Below are positions 1 through 7,090 of a DNA stretch of 31,229 nucleotides, piece by piece; positions within the stretch are counted from its first letter, which is position 1; each line of letters starts with the position of its first letter. Under the pieces are notes generated by a model. It made no database searches, had not been told where the DNA came from, and was given only the letters and a program-made list of their open reading frames with translations. The stretch is taken from the NCBI GenBank assembly GCA_910587495.1, contig CAJUMT010000015.1:1-31229 (forward strand). Direction: 5' to 3'. The stretch comes from an uncultured Lachnospiraceae bacterium. GTDB taxonomy: Bacteria; Bacillota_A; Clostridia; Lachnospirales; Lachnospiraceae. A program made the translations under genes and the position numbers.

Positions 1-48
1 CGAGATCTTGCTGTGTGACTGGAGTTCAGACGTGTGCTCTTCCGATCT
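1..48 (+). other. Illumina index adapter remnant (not genomic)
   Basis: Bases 15-48 are the complete TruSeq Read-2 adapter, beginning GTGACTGGAGTTCAGACGTG and ending CTCTTCCGATCT. They are preceded by an 8-base block (CTTGCTGT, bases 7-14) in the index position and by CGAGAT (1-6), the end of the P7 primer. Order and spacing match an indexed library primer exactly. Translated in frame it gives the peptide CDWSSDVCSSDL, a known spurious N-terminus in database proteins. Genomic sequence starts at about base 49. Confidence 0.98.
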
Positions 49-49
49 G

Positions 50-217
50 GTGCTGCTGAACCGTTACAAATTAAAAGCGGAAGAATGCGTATTCCTGGAC
101 GATTCCCCCGCCAATATAGATACGGCGAAGTCCCTGGGGATGAAAGGCATCATCGTAGAAAGCCAGGAGCAGGCCATGGAAGAACTGAATAAACTGCTTA
201 AGGAGCAGGGCATATGA
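50..217 (+). CDS. HAD-family hydrolase, C-terminal fragment (5' end missing)
   Basis: Only the last 55 residues are present. They contain the HAD motif IV region FLDDSPANIDTAKSLGM, whose paired aspartates bind the catalytic Mg2+, followed by the usual short C-terminal helix. The spacing suits HAD subfamily IA phosphatases of the phosphoglycolate-phosphatase/beta-phosphoglucomutase type, but the substrate cannot be told from this part. The reading frame continues upstream into the adapter, so the apparent ATG at base 8 is artificial and the true start lies outside the contig. The TGA stop overlaps the ATG of the next gene (ATGA at 214-217), so the two are probably translationally coupled. Confidence 0.85.
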   Translation: MLLNRYKLKAEECVFLDDSPANIDTAKSLGMKGIIVESQEQAMEELNKLLKEQGI

Positions 218-933
218 GAGACGTATTAGATATACACACCCATACGCTGGCCAGCGGACATGCGTACAACACCATGCTGGAAATGATCCGCGCGGCGCAG
301 GAAAAGGGACTGGAAGTCTACGGGATCACGGAGCATGCGCCGCGGATGCCGGGAAGCTGCCATGATTTTTATTTCCAGAACCTGAAAGTGGTGGAGCGCC
401 GGCATGGGGATATGGATCTTCTGCTGGGCGTGGAACTGAATATACTGGACGAAAAAGGGACGGTAGACTTGGAAGAACGCTGTCTGCGCCAGATGGACGT
501 GGCGATCGCCAGCCTCCATACCCCCTGCATCCGTCCCGGGAGTCGGGCGTGGAACACAGAATGCGTGGTGCAGGCCATCAAAAATCCGCTGATCCATGTC
601 ATCGCGCACCCCGACGACGGGCGCTATCCCCTGGATTATGAGGCGGTGGCGCAGGCGGCGAAGGAATACCATACGCTGCTGGAGATCAATAATCATTCCC
701 TGGACCCCAAAGCATCCCGCCAGAACGCCCGGGAAAACGACCTGGAAATGCTGCGCTTCTGCAAGAAATACCGAACCTGCGTCATCATGGGAAGCGATGC
801 GCACTACCATAAAGATATCCTGAACCACAGCCGCGCGGCGGCGCTCCTTGAAGAAGCTGATTTCCCGGAGGAGCTGGTGGTGAATACGGATAAGGAGAAG
901 CTGTATGGGTTTATTGGCAGGGGCGGGGAATAA
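214..933 (+). CDS. PHP-domain phosphoesterase (YcdX/histidinol-phosphatase-like)
   Basis: A 239-residue protein with a full set of PHP metal ligands: HTH at residues 8-10, EH at 40-41, E74 in GVEL, H102 in SLHTP, H132 in IAHP, and D195 with H197 in GSDAH. PHP proteins are trinuclear metal phosphoesterases. This short form without other domains is closest to YcdX-like phosphatases or HisK-type histidinol phosphatases. It overlaps the upstream HAD gene by four bases, so the pair probably forms the end of an operon of small-molecule phosphatases. The substrate is not known. The antisense reading frame over the same bases is a shadow caused by GC-rich third positions. Confidence 0.9.
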   Translation: MRDVLDIHTHTLASGHAYNTMLEMIRAAQEKGLEVYGITEHAPRMPGSCHDFYFQNLKVVERRHGDMDLLLGVELNILDEKGTVDLEERCLRQMDVAIASLHTPCIRPGSRAWNTECVVQAIKNPLIHVIAHPDDGRYPLDYEAVAQAAKEYHTLLEINNHSLDPKASRQNARENDLEMLRFCKKYRTCVIMGSDAHYHKDILNHSRAAALLEEADFPEELVVNTDKEKLYGFIGRGGE

Positions 934-953
934 AAAGTGAATGAGAATATTAG

Positions 954-1000
954 ACAAGCAGGTATTGTGTTGCACAGACATACAGTATCTGCTTGTTTTG
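954..1000 (+). terminator. Probable terminator after the PHP gene
   Basis: An imperfect inverted repeat, ACAAGCAGGTATTG (954-967) against CAGTATCTGCTTGT (983-996), gives a stem of about 14 pairs with one wobble-type pair and one mismatch, followed by TTTTG. The loop is long (about 15 bases) and the tail short, so it is only a moderate candidate. Its position 20 bases after the PHP stop supports it. Confidence 0.45.
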
Positions 1001-1063
1001 TAATATAATTATAAGCGCATAGAGTAATCCTGTGCATAAAATTCATGTAGAAGAAAGGAGTTT

Positions 1064-1150
1064 ATGATATGGGCGGAAAGGTACTGGAATTTCAGCCACT
1101 TACTGGATCTGGCTCTTAATGATGCAGAATTGGTCAGGAAATGTATGTAA
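1064..1150 (+). other. Gene-poor stretch with two overlapping tiny ORFs
   Basis: This is the only stretch longer than 300 bases without a recognised gene (934-1283). A good ribosome site (GAAAGGAG, 1053-1060) precedes two ATGs. The one at 1069 gives a 16-residue peptide, MGGKVLEFQPLTGSGS. The one at 1064, in another frame, gives 28 residues ending NDAELVRKCM. The strong ribosome site suggests something was or is translated here. It may be the remnant of a longer gene interrupted by a frameshift, but I cannot name a parent family. Confidence 0.25.
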
Positions 1151-1166
1151 TTTTTCCTGATCAGTT

Positions 1167-1195
1167 TTGCATTAAGTGTTACAATTCAGTTATAT
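1167..1195 (+). promoter_or_regulatory. Possible sigma-A promoter for yerC
   Basis: TTGCAT (1167-1172), 17 bases, then TTATAT (1190-1195). The match is moderate and it lies about 90 bases upstream of yerC. There is no other clear candidate between the previous gene and yerC. Confidence 0.35.
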
Positions 1196-1283
1196 CGTAC
1201 TTCTGATAAAAACACTGGACTTTAAGATTTTACTGTGCTAAAATAGTAGGACAGGAGTTATTTGCAGTATGTAAGAGGTTTAT

Positions 1284-1583
1284 ATGGGTATGAGTAAAAG
1301 AATTCGCAATGAAGCGACGGACGGGCTGTTTCAGGCAATTTTGAATCTTCAAAGCATGGAAGAGTGTTATACATTTTTTGAGGATGTATGTACGATCAAT
1401 GAGATCCAGTCTTTATCTCAGCGCTTTGAAGTAGCAAGGCTGCTGCGGCAGAAAAAGACCTATATGGAGATCGCCGAGCGTACAGGTGCGTCAACGGCCA
1501 CCATCAGCCGTGTGAACCGTTCCCTGAATTACGGAAACGACGGATATGATATGGTGTTTCGCAGGATGGAAGAGAAGTCATAG
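1284..1583 (+). CDS. yerC: TrpR-like YerC/YecD family regulator
   Basis: This 99-residue protein has the layout of the YerC/YecD family, a Trp-repressor-like helical fold found in Firmicutes. The N-terminal helices carry NEIQSLSQRFEVARLL, followed by a helix-turn-helix, YMEIAERTGASTATISRVNR, whose second helix should contact DNA. The residues read as a typical full-length member. The start at 1284 is preferred over the in-frame ATG at 1290 because AGAGG at 1273-1277 sits at proper spacing. The gene stands alone and is convergent with the DUF1836 gene. The true regulon of this family is poorly defined, and I do not claim it binds tryptophan. Confidence 0.9.
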   Translation: MGMSKRIRNEATDGLFQAILNLQSMEECYTFFEDVCTINEIQSLSQRFEVARLLRQKKTYMEIAERTGASTATISRVNRSLNYGNDGYDMVFRRMEEKS

Positions 1584-1585
1584 GC

Positions 1586-1614
1586 GGTAAGAAACCCAAA
1601 TAAGGTTCCTTATC
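1586..1614. terminator. Hairpin between convergent yerC and DUF1836 genes
   Basis: GGTAAGAAACC (1586-1596) pairs with GGTTCCTTATC (1604-1614) with one mismatch and one wobble around a 7-base loop. It sits in the 32-base gap between two convergent stop codons, the expected place for a shared terminator. The U-tract is weak on both strands. Confidence 0.45.
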
Positions 1615-1615
1615 G

Positions 1616-2230
1616 TCATTCTTTGACCTTTTTTCCGGTGTGTTTTTTCGGAAACTCATCGATGAGTTTTTCAATAACCTGTTTTTTTACATATACATCA
1701 AAGCTTAAAAGGCAGATAAAAGAAAAGGCCTGCAGGAACCGCTTATCTTCCTCGGGTGCATCCGAAAAAGTGGCGGATGCAGTCTTGTATTTTTCTATCA
1801 CATCGTTTTTCATCTGCTCCACCTGATCTTTTTCCAGGCTGAAAACTTCTTCGTAAATAGACTGCATATTTAAAGAATCGTCCGCGCGAAAATACCGTTC
1901 GGTCAGAGGATCTAAAAGACTTTGGATATCTCCAATGGATAAAATCCCTTTAAAATAGTAAATATAGATTAAAAGCAGCATATGCTCTTTGGAATATTTC
2001 TTTTTTTCCGGAGATGGAAGCAGGTGGTTTTTGGCATAATTATTGATCATGGTCTTTGTGAGGATCTTGTCCTCCGGATAGCGCTTGGAGGTCTTAAGGT
2101 GCTCTTCCATAAAAGTAGTCACCTGATCCATATACAGATCGATATTGGGAATATCCCGGGGTTTGATATAATCGATCCGTTCCAGGCTTTCGATAATACT
2201 GTTTAAGACATCTTTTGGGTTGATCGTCAT
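1616..2230 (-). CDS. DUF1836 domain-containing protein
   Basis: A 204-residue protein I recognise as the DUF1836 family, common in Clostridia and without established function. Residues of about 55-75 (ILTKTMINNYAKNHLLPSP) look like a helix-turn-helix of MerR-like type, in which a helix is followed by a wing. The rest is helical, with a Lys/Glu-rich C-terminus. A DNA-binding role is an inference from that motif. The start follows a GGAGG ribosome site, and a near-consensus promoter lies directly upstream, so the gene is probably transcribed alone. No membrane segment or signal peptide is visible. Confidence 0.8.
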   Translation of the reverse strand: MTINPKDVLNSIIESLERIDYIKPRDIPNIDLYMDQVTTFMEEHLKTSKRYPEDKILTKTMINNYAKNHLLPSPEKKKYSKEHMLLLIYIYYFKGILSIGDIQSLLDPLTERYFRADDSLNMQSIYEEVFSLEKDQVEQMKNDVIEKYKTASATFSDAPEEDKRFLQAFSFICLLSFDVYVKKQVIEKLIDEFPKKHTGKKVKE

Positions 2231-2250
2231 GATATATTACCTCCGCCTCT

Positions 2251-2279
2251 ATTATATAGTATTCAAAACTACATAACAA
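2251..2279 (-). promoter_or_regulatory. Sigma-A promoter of the DUF1836 gene
   Basis: On the minus strand: TTGTTA (2279-2274), exactly 17 bases, then a perfect TATAAT (2256-2251), about 20 bases before the ATG. This short leader leaves room for the ribosome site only. Confidence 0.75.
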
Positions 2280-2292
2280 GTATTTTTTGAAT
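2261..2292. repeat. Inverted repeat over the DUF1836 -35 box (possible operator)
   Basis: Perfect 8-base arms ATTCAAAA (2261-2268) and TTTTGAAT (2285-2292) with 16 bases between them. The repeat covers the -35 element and its upstream flank. Position and symmetry suit a dimeric repressor site. Autoregulation by the DUF1836 product is an inference only. Confidence 0.35.
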
Positions 2293-2390
2293 TTTAATTT
2301 TTTCTTCATTTCGTGTATAACTTCCCAAAGAACGGTCATACTATAACTAAACCAAAGATAAATTGAATACTTATCCTCCCCTTTTGAATG

Positions 2391-2422
2391 CCCCACTCGC
2401 TGCCATGATGCGGCGGGTGGGG
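2391..2422. terminator. Strong GC hairpin downstream of the GPH symporter gene
   Basis: CCCCACTCGCTGC (2391-2403) and GCGGCGGGTGGGG (2410-2422) form a 13-base-pair stem with two G-T wobbles and a 6-base loop. It begins 17 bases beyond the symporter stop. In the symporter direction it is followed by CATTCAAAAGG, without a U-tract; the T-rich side (TATTTTG) is on the other strand. It is a likely transcript end or 3' stabiliser for the lac operon, not a canonical intrinsic terminator. Confidence 0.55.
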
Positions 2423-2438
2423 TATTTTGCCTGATTTT

Positions 2439-3800
2439 CTATTGTTTTTTCAGTTTTTCATTCGTCTCTTCCACATTCATCCTGGAAAGTACCAGCATGA
2501 TCACCAGATTGATAAACATGGGAACCCACAGATACATAAAATAAAGCATCTGGATACAGGATTCCGATTGTACGGCCAGCGTGCCGTCGAAGCCGCTGGC
2601 TGCCAGCATCCATCCTGCGATGGCGGTGCCCAGACCGCCGCCTAACTTCACGCCCAGGGATGTACAGGAATACATGGTTCCGTCCACTCTTTTATGTTTG
2701 GTCAGATAAGTATACTCCGAACAGGACGCGATGACCGCGTTCATATCTCCCTGCCAGGGTCCCTGCCCTAGAGCGGCCACGCCGGTGAAAAGAAGCATCA
2801 TAGGCACATTTCCTGCATAACCTGCCACGACCACCAGTATACGGCCTAAAGTTCCAAGCATATAACCCCGTACGTTCAGTTTATACATACCTTTCCACCT
2901 AGCTACCAGCGTGGGTGTAAAGACAAGCGCCACGATCAGCGGGATATTGATCGCCCAGGAGAATACGCTGTAAAGGTTTTCGTTTTTCAGGACATAAGTC
3001 ATATAGTAGATACCCATGTTGAGCATGGCTCCATATACCTGCTGAAGGATATAGACGATACAGATCATGAGATAAAATTTATTGGATATCAGAAGTTTTG
3101 CTGCCGTGATAAGGCCGTATTTTTCTTCGGGTTCACCGTGCTGCCTGTCCTTTGATTCGTTTAACTCTTCCTCGGAAAGTTCTTTTACGGAGAATATGGA
3201 CAACGTGTTGATGAAAAGACCGATCAGCGCATAGATAATGGCTACTGTTCTCCATCCGGTCGCCCCGCCGCCAAAGGCCGCCACCGCCTGAATGGTGACG
3301 GACTGGATGAAAAGACTTGTGGCAAAGGCAAAGATGAACCGGTAAGAACCCATCTGCACCCGCTCTTTACTGTTTTTTGTAACAAGGGCGGTCAGCGCCG
3401 AATAGGCGATATTATTGGCCGTGTAGAATACGGCGTTTAACAAAGTGTAGGCTATAAAGAACCAGGCGTATTGAGAGGTTTTCCCCCAATTAACGGGAAT
3501 CGCGAAGATAGCAGCCAGGGTAATGGCGCAGCCAATATAGGCATAGAGCATCCATGGCCTGGCTTTCCCAAGGCGGGTTTTCGTCTTGTCAATCATAGCT
3601 CCAAAAAAGATATCGGTGATTCCGTCAAAAAATTTGGACGCGGCAATGAGTGTACCCACCACGCCCGGATTTAAACCCACCGTGTTGGTCAGATAGATCA
3701 TCACAAAGGAGGATAGGAAAGCATATACCACATTTCCTGCGATATCTCCGGAACCATATCCTACTTTGTTGTACCATTTTAAATATGTTTTTTCCTGCAT
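2439..3800 (-). CDS. GPH-family sugar:cation symporter (MFS fold)
   Basis: A 453-residue, 12-helix membrane protein of the glycoside-pentoside-hexuronide:cation symporter family (MelB/LacS/GusB/XynB relatives). The N-terminus, KVGYGSGDIAGNVVYAF, and the loop DKTKTRLGKARPWML after helix 2 are family signatures; the latter corresponds to the conserved Asp-Lys-Thr...Gly-Lys-x-Arg-Pro segment. There is no fused IIA domain, which some LacS proteins carry. The start has AAAGGAG about 11 bases upstream. It lies 117 bases after lacZ on the same strand with no promoter visible between them, so it is probably co-transcribed with lacZ and imports a beta-galactoside such as lactose. The exact substrate cannot be read from sequence. 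Confidence 0.88.
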   Translation of the reverse strand: MQEKTYLKWYNKVGYGSGDIAGNVVYAFLSSFVMIYLTNTVGLNPGVVGTLIAASKFFDGITDIFFGAMIDKTKTRLGKARPWMLYAYIGCAITLAAIFAIPVNWGKTSQYAWFFIAYTLLNAVFYTANNIAYSALTALVTKNSKERVQMGSYRFIFAFATSLFIQSVTIQAVAAFGGGATGWRTVAIIYALIGLFINTLSIFSVKELSEEELNESKDRQHGEPEEKYGLITAAKLLISNKFYLMICIVYILQQVYGAMLNMGIYYMTYVLKNENLYSVFSWAINIPLIVALVFTPTLVARWKGMYKLNVRGYMLGTLGRILVVVAGYAGNVPMMLLFTGVAALGQGPWQGDMNAVIASCSEYTYLTKHKRVDGTMYSCTSLGVKLGGGLGTAIAGWMLAASGFDGTLAVQSESCIQMLYFMYLWVPMFINLVIMLVLSRMNVEETNEKLKKQ

Positions 3801-3852
3801 AAGAAAACATTCTCCTTTATTAAATTTGTTTATTTACATTCTTCATGATTCC

Positions 3853-3880
3853 GGATGCCCGTCTCCGGAGCCGTGCATGC
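3853..3880. repeat. 28-base imperfect palindrome between lacZ and the symporter gene
   Basis: The halves GGATGCCCGTCTCC and GGAGCCGTGCATGC are 11 of 14 complementary with no spacer, centred on CTCCGGAG. It sits in the 117-base lacZ-symporter gap. As RNA it would make an intercistronic hairpin without a U-tract. As DNA it could be a protein site. Its GC richness contrasts with the AT-rich flanks. Confidence 0.5.
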
Positions 3881-3917
3881 TTTGGACATCTGGATATGAA
3901 GAGTGCTTTTAAAATTG

Positions 3918-6900
3918 TCAGTTTTTTACAAATGGAACAAGCTTTATATGATATGCAAATGTTTCTTCTTTCAGGCAGTATGCGTCTGAAAGTTTGGGTC
4001 CGCAGCTGTTGGAGCCAATCCCGTTCTGGGCGTAATCCAGGCACAAAACAGTGCTGCCGCAGGGCGTAAGTTCATAGTTGTGTGCTTTGTTTGTCAGTTC
4101 TTCCTGCGTGTAGACGGAGGCGTTAAAGGAAAACGCCTGCCAGGATACCGCCGCCAGGCCAAAATGTGCATCGGATAAGATCACATAATCGCAGTCCATA
4201 TGGCTTCCGTTCTCCTGGGGGCGGATATAATCTTCGTGCAGCTTCTCCACCTGGGTATGATAAAGCGCGTGGCTTGATGCCTGGTGTTTGTCTTTGTAGT
4301 TTTCATAGGGGCCCAGGCCGTAGTAGGATACTCTGTCAAGCTCTCTGATAAGAAACAGGCGCAGCCCGAATCTGGGGAGCATGGGAAACTCCGCATTCCG
4401 ATTTATGGACATGGAAAGGCTGATGCCGCCGCGGCAGTCAATCCGCCAACAGGCGCTTATATCCATCATACGCTGTACGGTCGCCGCCGACATGGACATA
4501 CTGCTTTCTATCTCTACTGCCTCTTTCGAATGACGGACTTTCGTCTCATAGGCTCTTACATAAGCCTGATCGTACTGCGCCCGTCTCCATTCGTCTTTTA
4601 AATACCGGTCGTTATCTGTGGGCGCGCGCCAGATATTCAGTTCCATGGGTTTTTTCAGATATTCTCTGCCGCCGTAAGTAAGCTGTGAAAATAATCCTGT
4701 CCTTTTATCAAAACAATACATAAAATCCGCAGCTTTTAAGACGATTGAAGCATCGTTTTCCGTAACCTCCACAGGCGGCAGGTCGGCTTTGGGAGGCTCC
4801 ATCCATCTTACAACGGTCTGATTCCTGCTATCCTTTGTCTTTAGCAGGATTTCTTCATATCCCAGCAAATACCCGGACGGAATCAGCCTGGTCTCTTCTT
4901 TCTGTTTGTAATACAATTTCAGATAGGCACGTCCGCACTCCGGCACAGTTACAGGAAGCGTAAGAGTCATTGTCTCCCCGGGTTTTGCCGGACAGTCAGG
5001 AAGCGTACCTTTTTCCTTCCGCATGCCGTCGCAGTTTACTTCATAGCAGATCTGTGCAGTTTGTGCCATGTCAGTAAAATCCATCTGATTTTTTAATGTA
5101 AGCGCTCCTGTTTCCTGGCAATAGGAAACCACACGGACCGGACGGTATACATTTTTATATTCCAAAAGCCCCGTATGCGGCGTGCGGTCTGGATACACCA
5201 GCCCATCCATGCAGAAATTCCCGTCGTGAACCGCTTCTCCATGGTCGCCGCCGTAAGAATAGATTGTCTTTCCTTCCGGCGTGCTGCCATGGTCGATGCC
5301 GTGGTCGCACCATTCCCATACAAATCCGCCGCACAGCAGATCATGTTCCTGAAATAATGCAAAATAATCTTCCAGATCCCCGGGACCGTTACCCATGGCG
5401 TGGCAGTATTCGCAGAGGATCATCGGTTTGTCGGGTTCTTTGTAAAGATACTCCCGAATCTCTTCCAAAGAAGGATACATCCGGCTGTACAGATCCAGGT
5501 TTGCGTAATCATAAGAAATTCCTTGTTTTATATATCTGGCGCTTTCATAATGCGTCAGCCGGGAGGGATCATACCCTTTCGTCCAGGCAAGCGCTTTCTC
5601 AAAATTGTAGCCGTAGGCGCTCTCATTGCCCATGGACCAGATGACTACGCAGGGGCGGTTCTTATCCCGCTCCACCATCAGCCGCACCCGGTCTAAGATA
5701 GACGCTTCCCAGGCAGGGTTGTCCGCGATGGGTTCGTTCCAGCGGTCAAACTTATTTTCGTCGCTGTTGTCCTCATAGAAGATTTCCACAGGTCCGTGCG
5801 CCTCGATATCCGCCTCGTCAATAATCATAAAGCCGTATTGATCACACAACTGGTAGAAGACCGGCGCGTTGGGATAATGGCTTGTGCGGATAGCGTTAAA
5901 ATTGTGCTGCTTCATAAGGGTCAGATCTTTTTTCATATGTTCTAAACTGACGGCAAAACCGGCGGCCGGATCTGAATCATGACGGTTTACACCGCGGAAT
6001 ATGATCTTTTTCCCGTTAAAGAGGACGGTTTTATCCGAAATGGTTATTTCTCTTAAGCCCACATAGTCCACGATCGCTTCCGCTTCCGTCTGGATGACCA
6101 GCTTATACAGGTACGGCGCCTCTGTATTCCACAGGATGGGATTCGTGATTTTCAGGGAAATACTGCCGTCTTCTGACAGGCTGGCTGTATCTGTTTTCAG
6201 GCCGTCCGCATCATAGAGACTTACACAGGTGGGGACAGCTTCTTTAAAATATGAAAGCTGAACGGATACTTCCGCCGTATCCTGTCCGACAGAAGTTTTT
6301 ATAAAGTAATCCCAGACTCTGTCTTTGGGGCGTTTCAGGAGGTAAACATCCCGAAAGATGCCGCTCATGCGGAATTTGTCCTGGTCTTCCAGATAGCTTC
6401 CGTCGCACCATTTAAGAACCAGGACCGCCAGTTTGTTGGCGCCTTCCATAAGCACATCACTTATGTTAAATTCGCTGGTGCAGTGGGATACCTGGCTGTA
6501 ACCTACATAGGTTCCGTTAAGCCATACATAGAAGCAGGCGTCCACACCTTCAAAGTTCAGGAAGACTTGCGGAGCCGATGCGTCTTTATGGTAAGTAAAT
6601 GTATGTACATATGCGCCGCAGGGGTTATCCTGGGGGACATAAGGGGGATCGAAGGGGAAGGGGTAACGGTAATTGATGTATTGGTTAAAGTCATAGCCTT
6701 GTGTCTGCCATACGCCGGGGACATGGATGGAAGTATAGGATGAGAGATCAAAGTCAGGCGCATAGAAGGTGTCTTTCAAGTCGTAAATGCTGCTATAATA
6801 TCGGAAACGCCACTGACCGCTTAAGAGCTGAAAACGGTCGGAATCCTCGCGGTGTTCTACAAGCGTGTCCATGGGGGTGGAGGCGGGAATGTAGTAAGCT

Positions 6901-6962
6901 CTGGGGGGAAGGGTGTGTTCGTGCAGAATATCTAAAGTTTCGTAATGCCTCGGAATCAGCAT
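3918..6962 (-). CDS. lacZ: Beta-galactosidase, glycoside hydrolase family 2
   Basis: 1014 residues, close to the 1023 of E. coli LacZ, with the same order of domains: sugar-binding jelly roll (about 45-215), Ig-like domain (about 217-310), TIM barrel (about 315-610), second Ig-like domain and the C-terminal beta-sandwich. The acid/base is E447 in IWSMGNESAYG and the nucleophile is E518 in ILCEYCHAMGNG. RTSHYPN (359-365) and DEADIEAHG (382-390) are further family signatures. There is no signal peptide, so it is cytoplasmic. The ATG is preceded by AGGAGG at 8 bases. It hydrolyses terminal beta-galactosides, probably lactose or plant/host oligosaccharides imported by the downstream symporter, and is probably controlled by the divergent AraC protein. 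Confidence 0.95.
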   Translation of the reverse strand: MLIPRHYETLDILHEHTLPPRAYYIPASTPMDTLVEHREDSDRFQLLSGQWRFRYYSSIYDLKDTFYAPDFDLSSYTSIHVPGVWQTQGYDFNQYINYRYPFPFDPPYVPQDNPCGAYVHTFTYHKDASAPQVFLNFEGVDACFYVWLNGTYVGYSQVSHCTSEFNISDVLMEGANKLAVLVLKWCDGSYLEDQDKFRMSGIFRDVYLLKRPKDRVWDYFIKTSVGQDTAEVSVQLSYFKEAVPTCVSLYDADGLKTDTASLSEDGSISLKITNPILWNTEAPYLYKLVIQTEAEAIVDYVGLREITISDKTVLFNGKKIIFRGVNRHDSDPAAGFAVSLEHMKKDLTLMKQHNFNAIRTSHYPNAPVFYQLCDQYGFMIIDEADIEAHGPVEIFYEDNSDENKFDRWNEPIADNPAWEASILDRVRLMVERDKNRPCVVIWSMGNESAYGYNFEKALAWTKGYDPSRLTHYESARYIKQGISYDYANLDLYSRMYPSLEEIREYLYKEPDKPMILCEYCHAMGNGPGDLEDYFALFQEHDLLCGGFVWEWCDHGIDHGSTPEGKTIYSYGGDHGEAVHDGNFCMDGLVYPDRTPHTGLLEYKNVYRPVRVVSYCQETGALTLKNQMDFTDMAQTAQICYEVNCDGMRKEKGTLPDCPAKPGETMTLTLPVTVPECGRAYLKLYYKQKEETRLIPSGYLLGYEEILLKTKDSRNQTVVRWMEPPKADLPPVEVTENDASIVLKAADFMYCFDKRTGLFSQLTYGGREYLKKPMELNIWRAPTDNDRYLKDEWRRAQYDQAYVRAYETKVRHSKEAVEIESSMSMSAATVQRMMDISACWRIDCRGGISLSMSINRNAEFPMLPRFGLRLFLIRELDRVSYYGLGPYENYKDKHQASSHALYHTQVEKLHEDYIRPQENGSHMDCDYVILSDAHFGLAAVSWQAFSFNASVYTQEELTNKAHNYELTPCGSTVLCLDYAQNGIGSNSCGPKLSDAYCLKEETFAYHIKLVPFVKN

Positions 6963-6999
6963 GTGGGTGTCCTCCTGTTCATTTGTTTGATTTAAAAAT

Positions 7000-7028
7000 A
7001 TTATAACGGATTCGGCGGAAGGAGTCTA
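7000..7028 (-). promoter_or_regulatory. Promoter of the lacZ-symporter operon
   Basis: On the minus strand: TAGACT (7028-7023), 17 bases, perfect TATAAT (7005-7000). The -35 matches only 4 of 6 consensus bases, which suits a promoter that needs an activator such as the adjacent AraC protein. Confidence 0.7.
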
Positions 7029-7037
7029 TGGATTACA

Positions 7038-7067
7038 TTGGACAGGATATGCACAAAATGATACAAT
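7038..7067 (+). promoter_or_regulatory. Promoter of the AraC-family gene
   Basis: TTGGAC (7038-7043), 18 bases, TACAAT (7062-7067), about 24 bases upstream of the GTG start. Its -35 end lies only about 10 bases from the -35 end of the divergent lacZ promoter, so a protein bound between them could affect both. Confidence 0.7.
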
Positions 7068-7090
7068 GAAGAAAAAATGGAGGGGCAAAA

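Noticed and set aside
8..49. Start codon at base 8 for the first reading frame
   Set aside because: The codons lie in adapter sequence; the real gene start is beyond the contig end.
226..981. Long open frame antisense to the PHP gene
   Set aside because: It mirrors a gene with all PHP ligands, lacks a recognisable domain and has no ribosome site.
2094..2396. Minus-strand frame overlapping the DUF1836 start
   Set aside because: It covers the DUF1836 promoter and the start of that gene in another frame, and shows no ribosome site or family.
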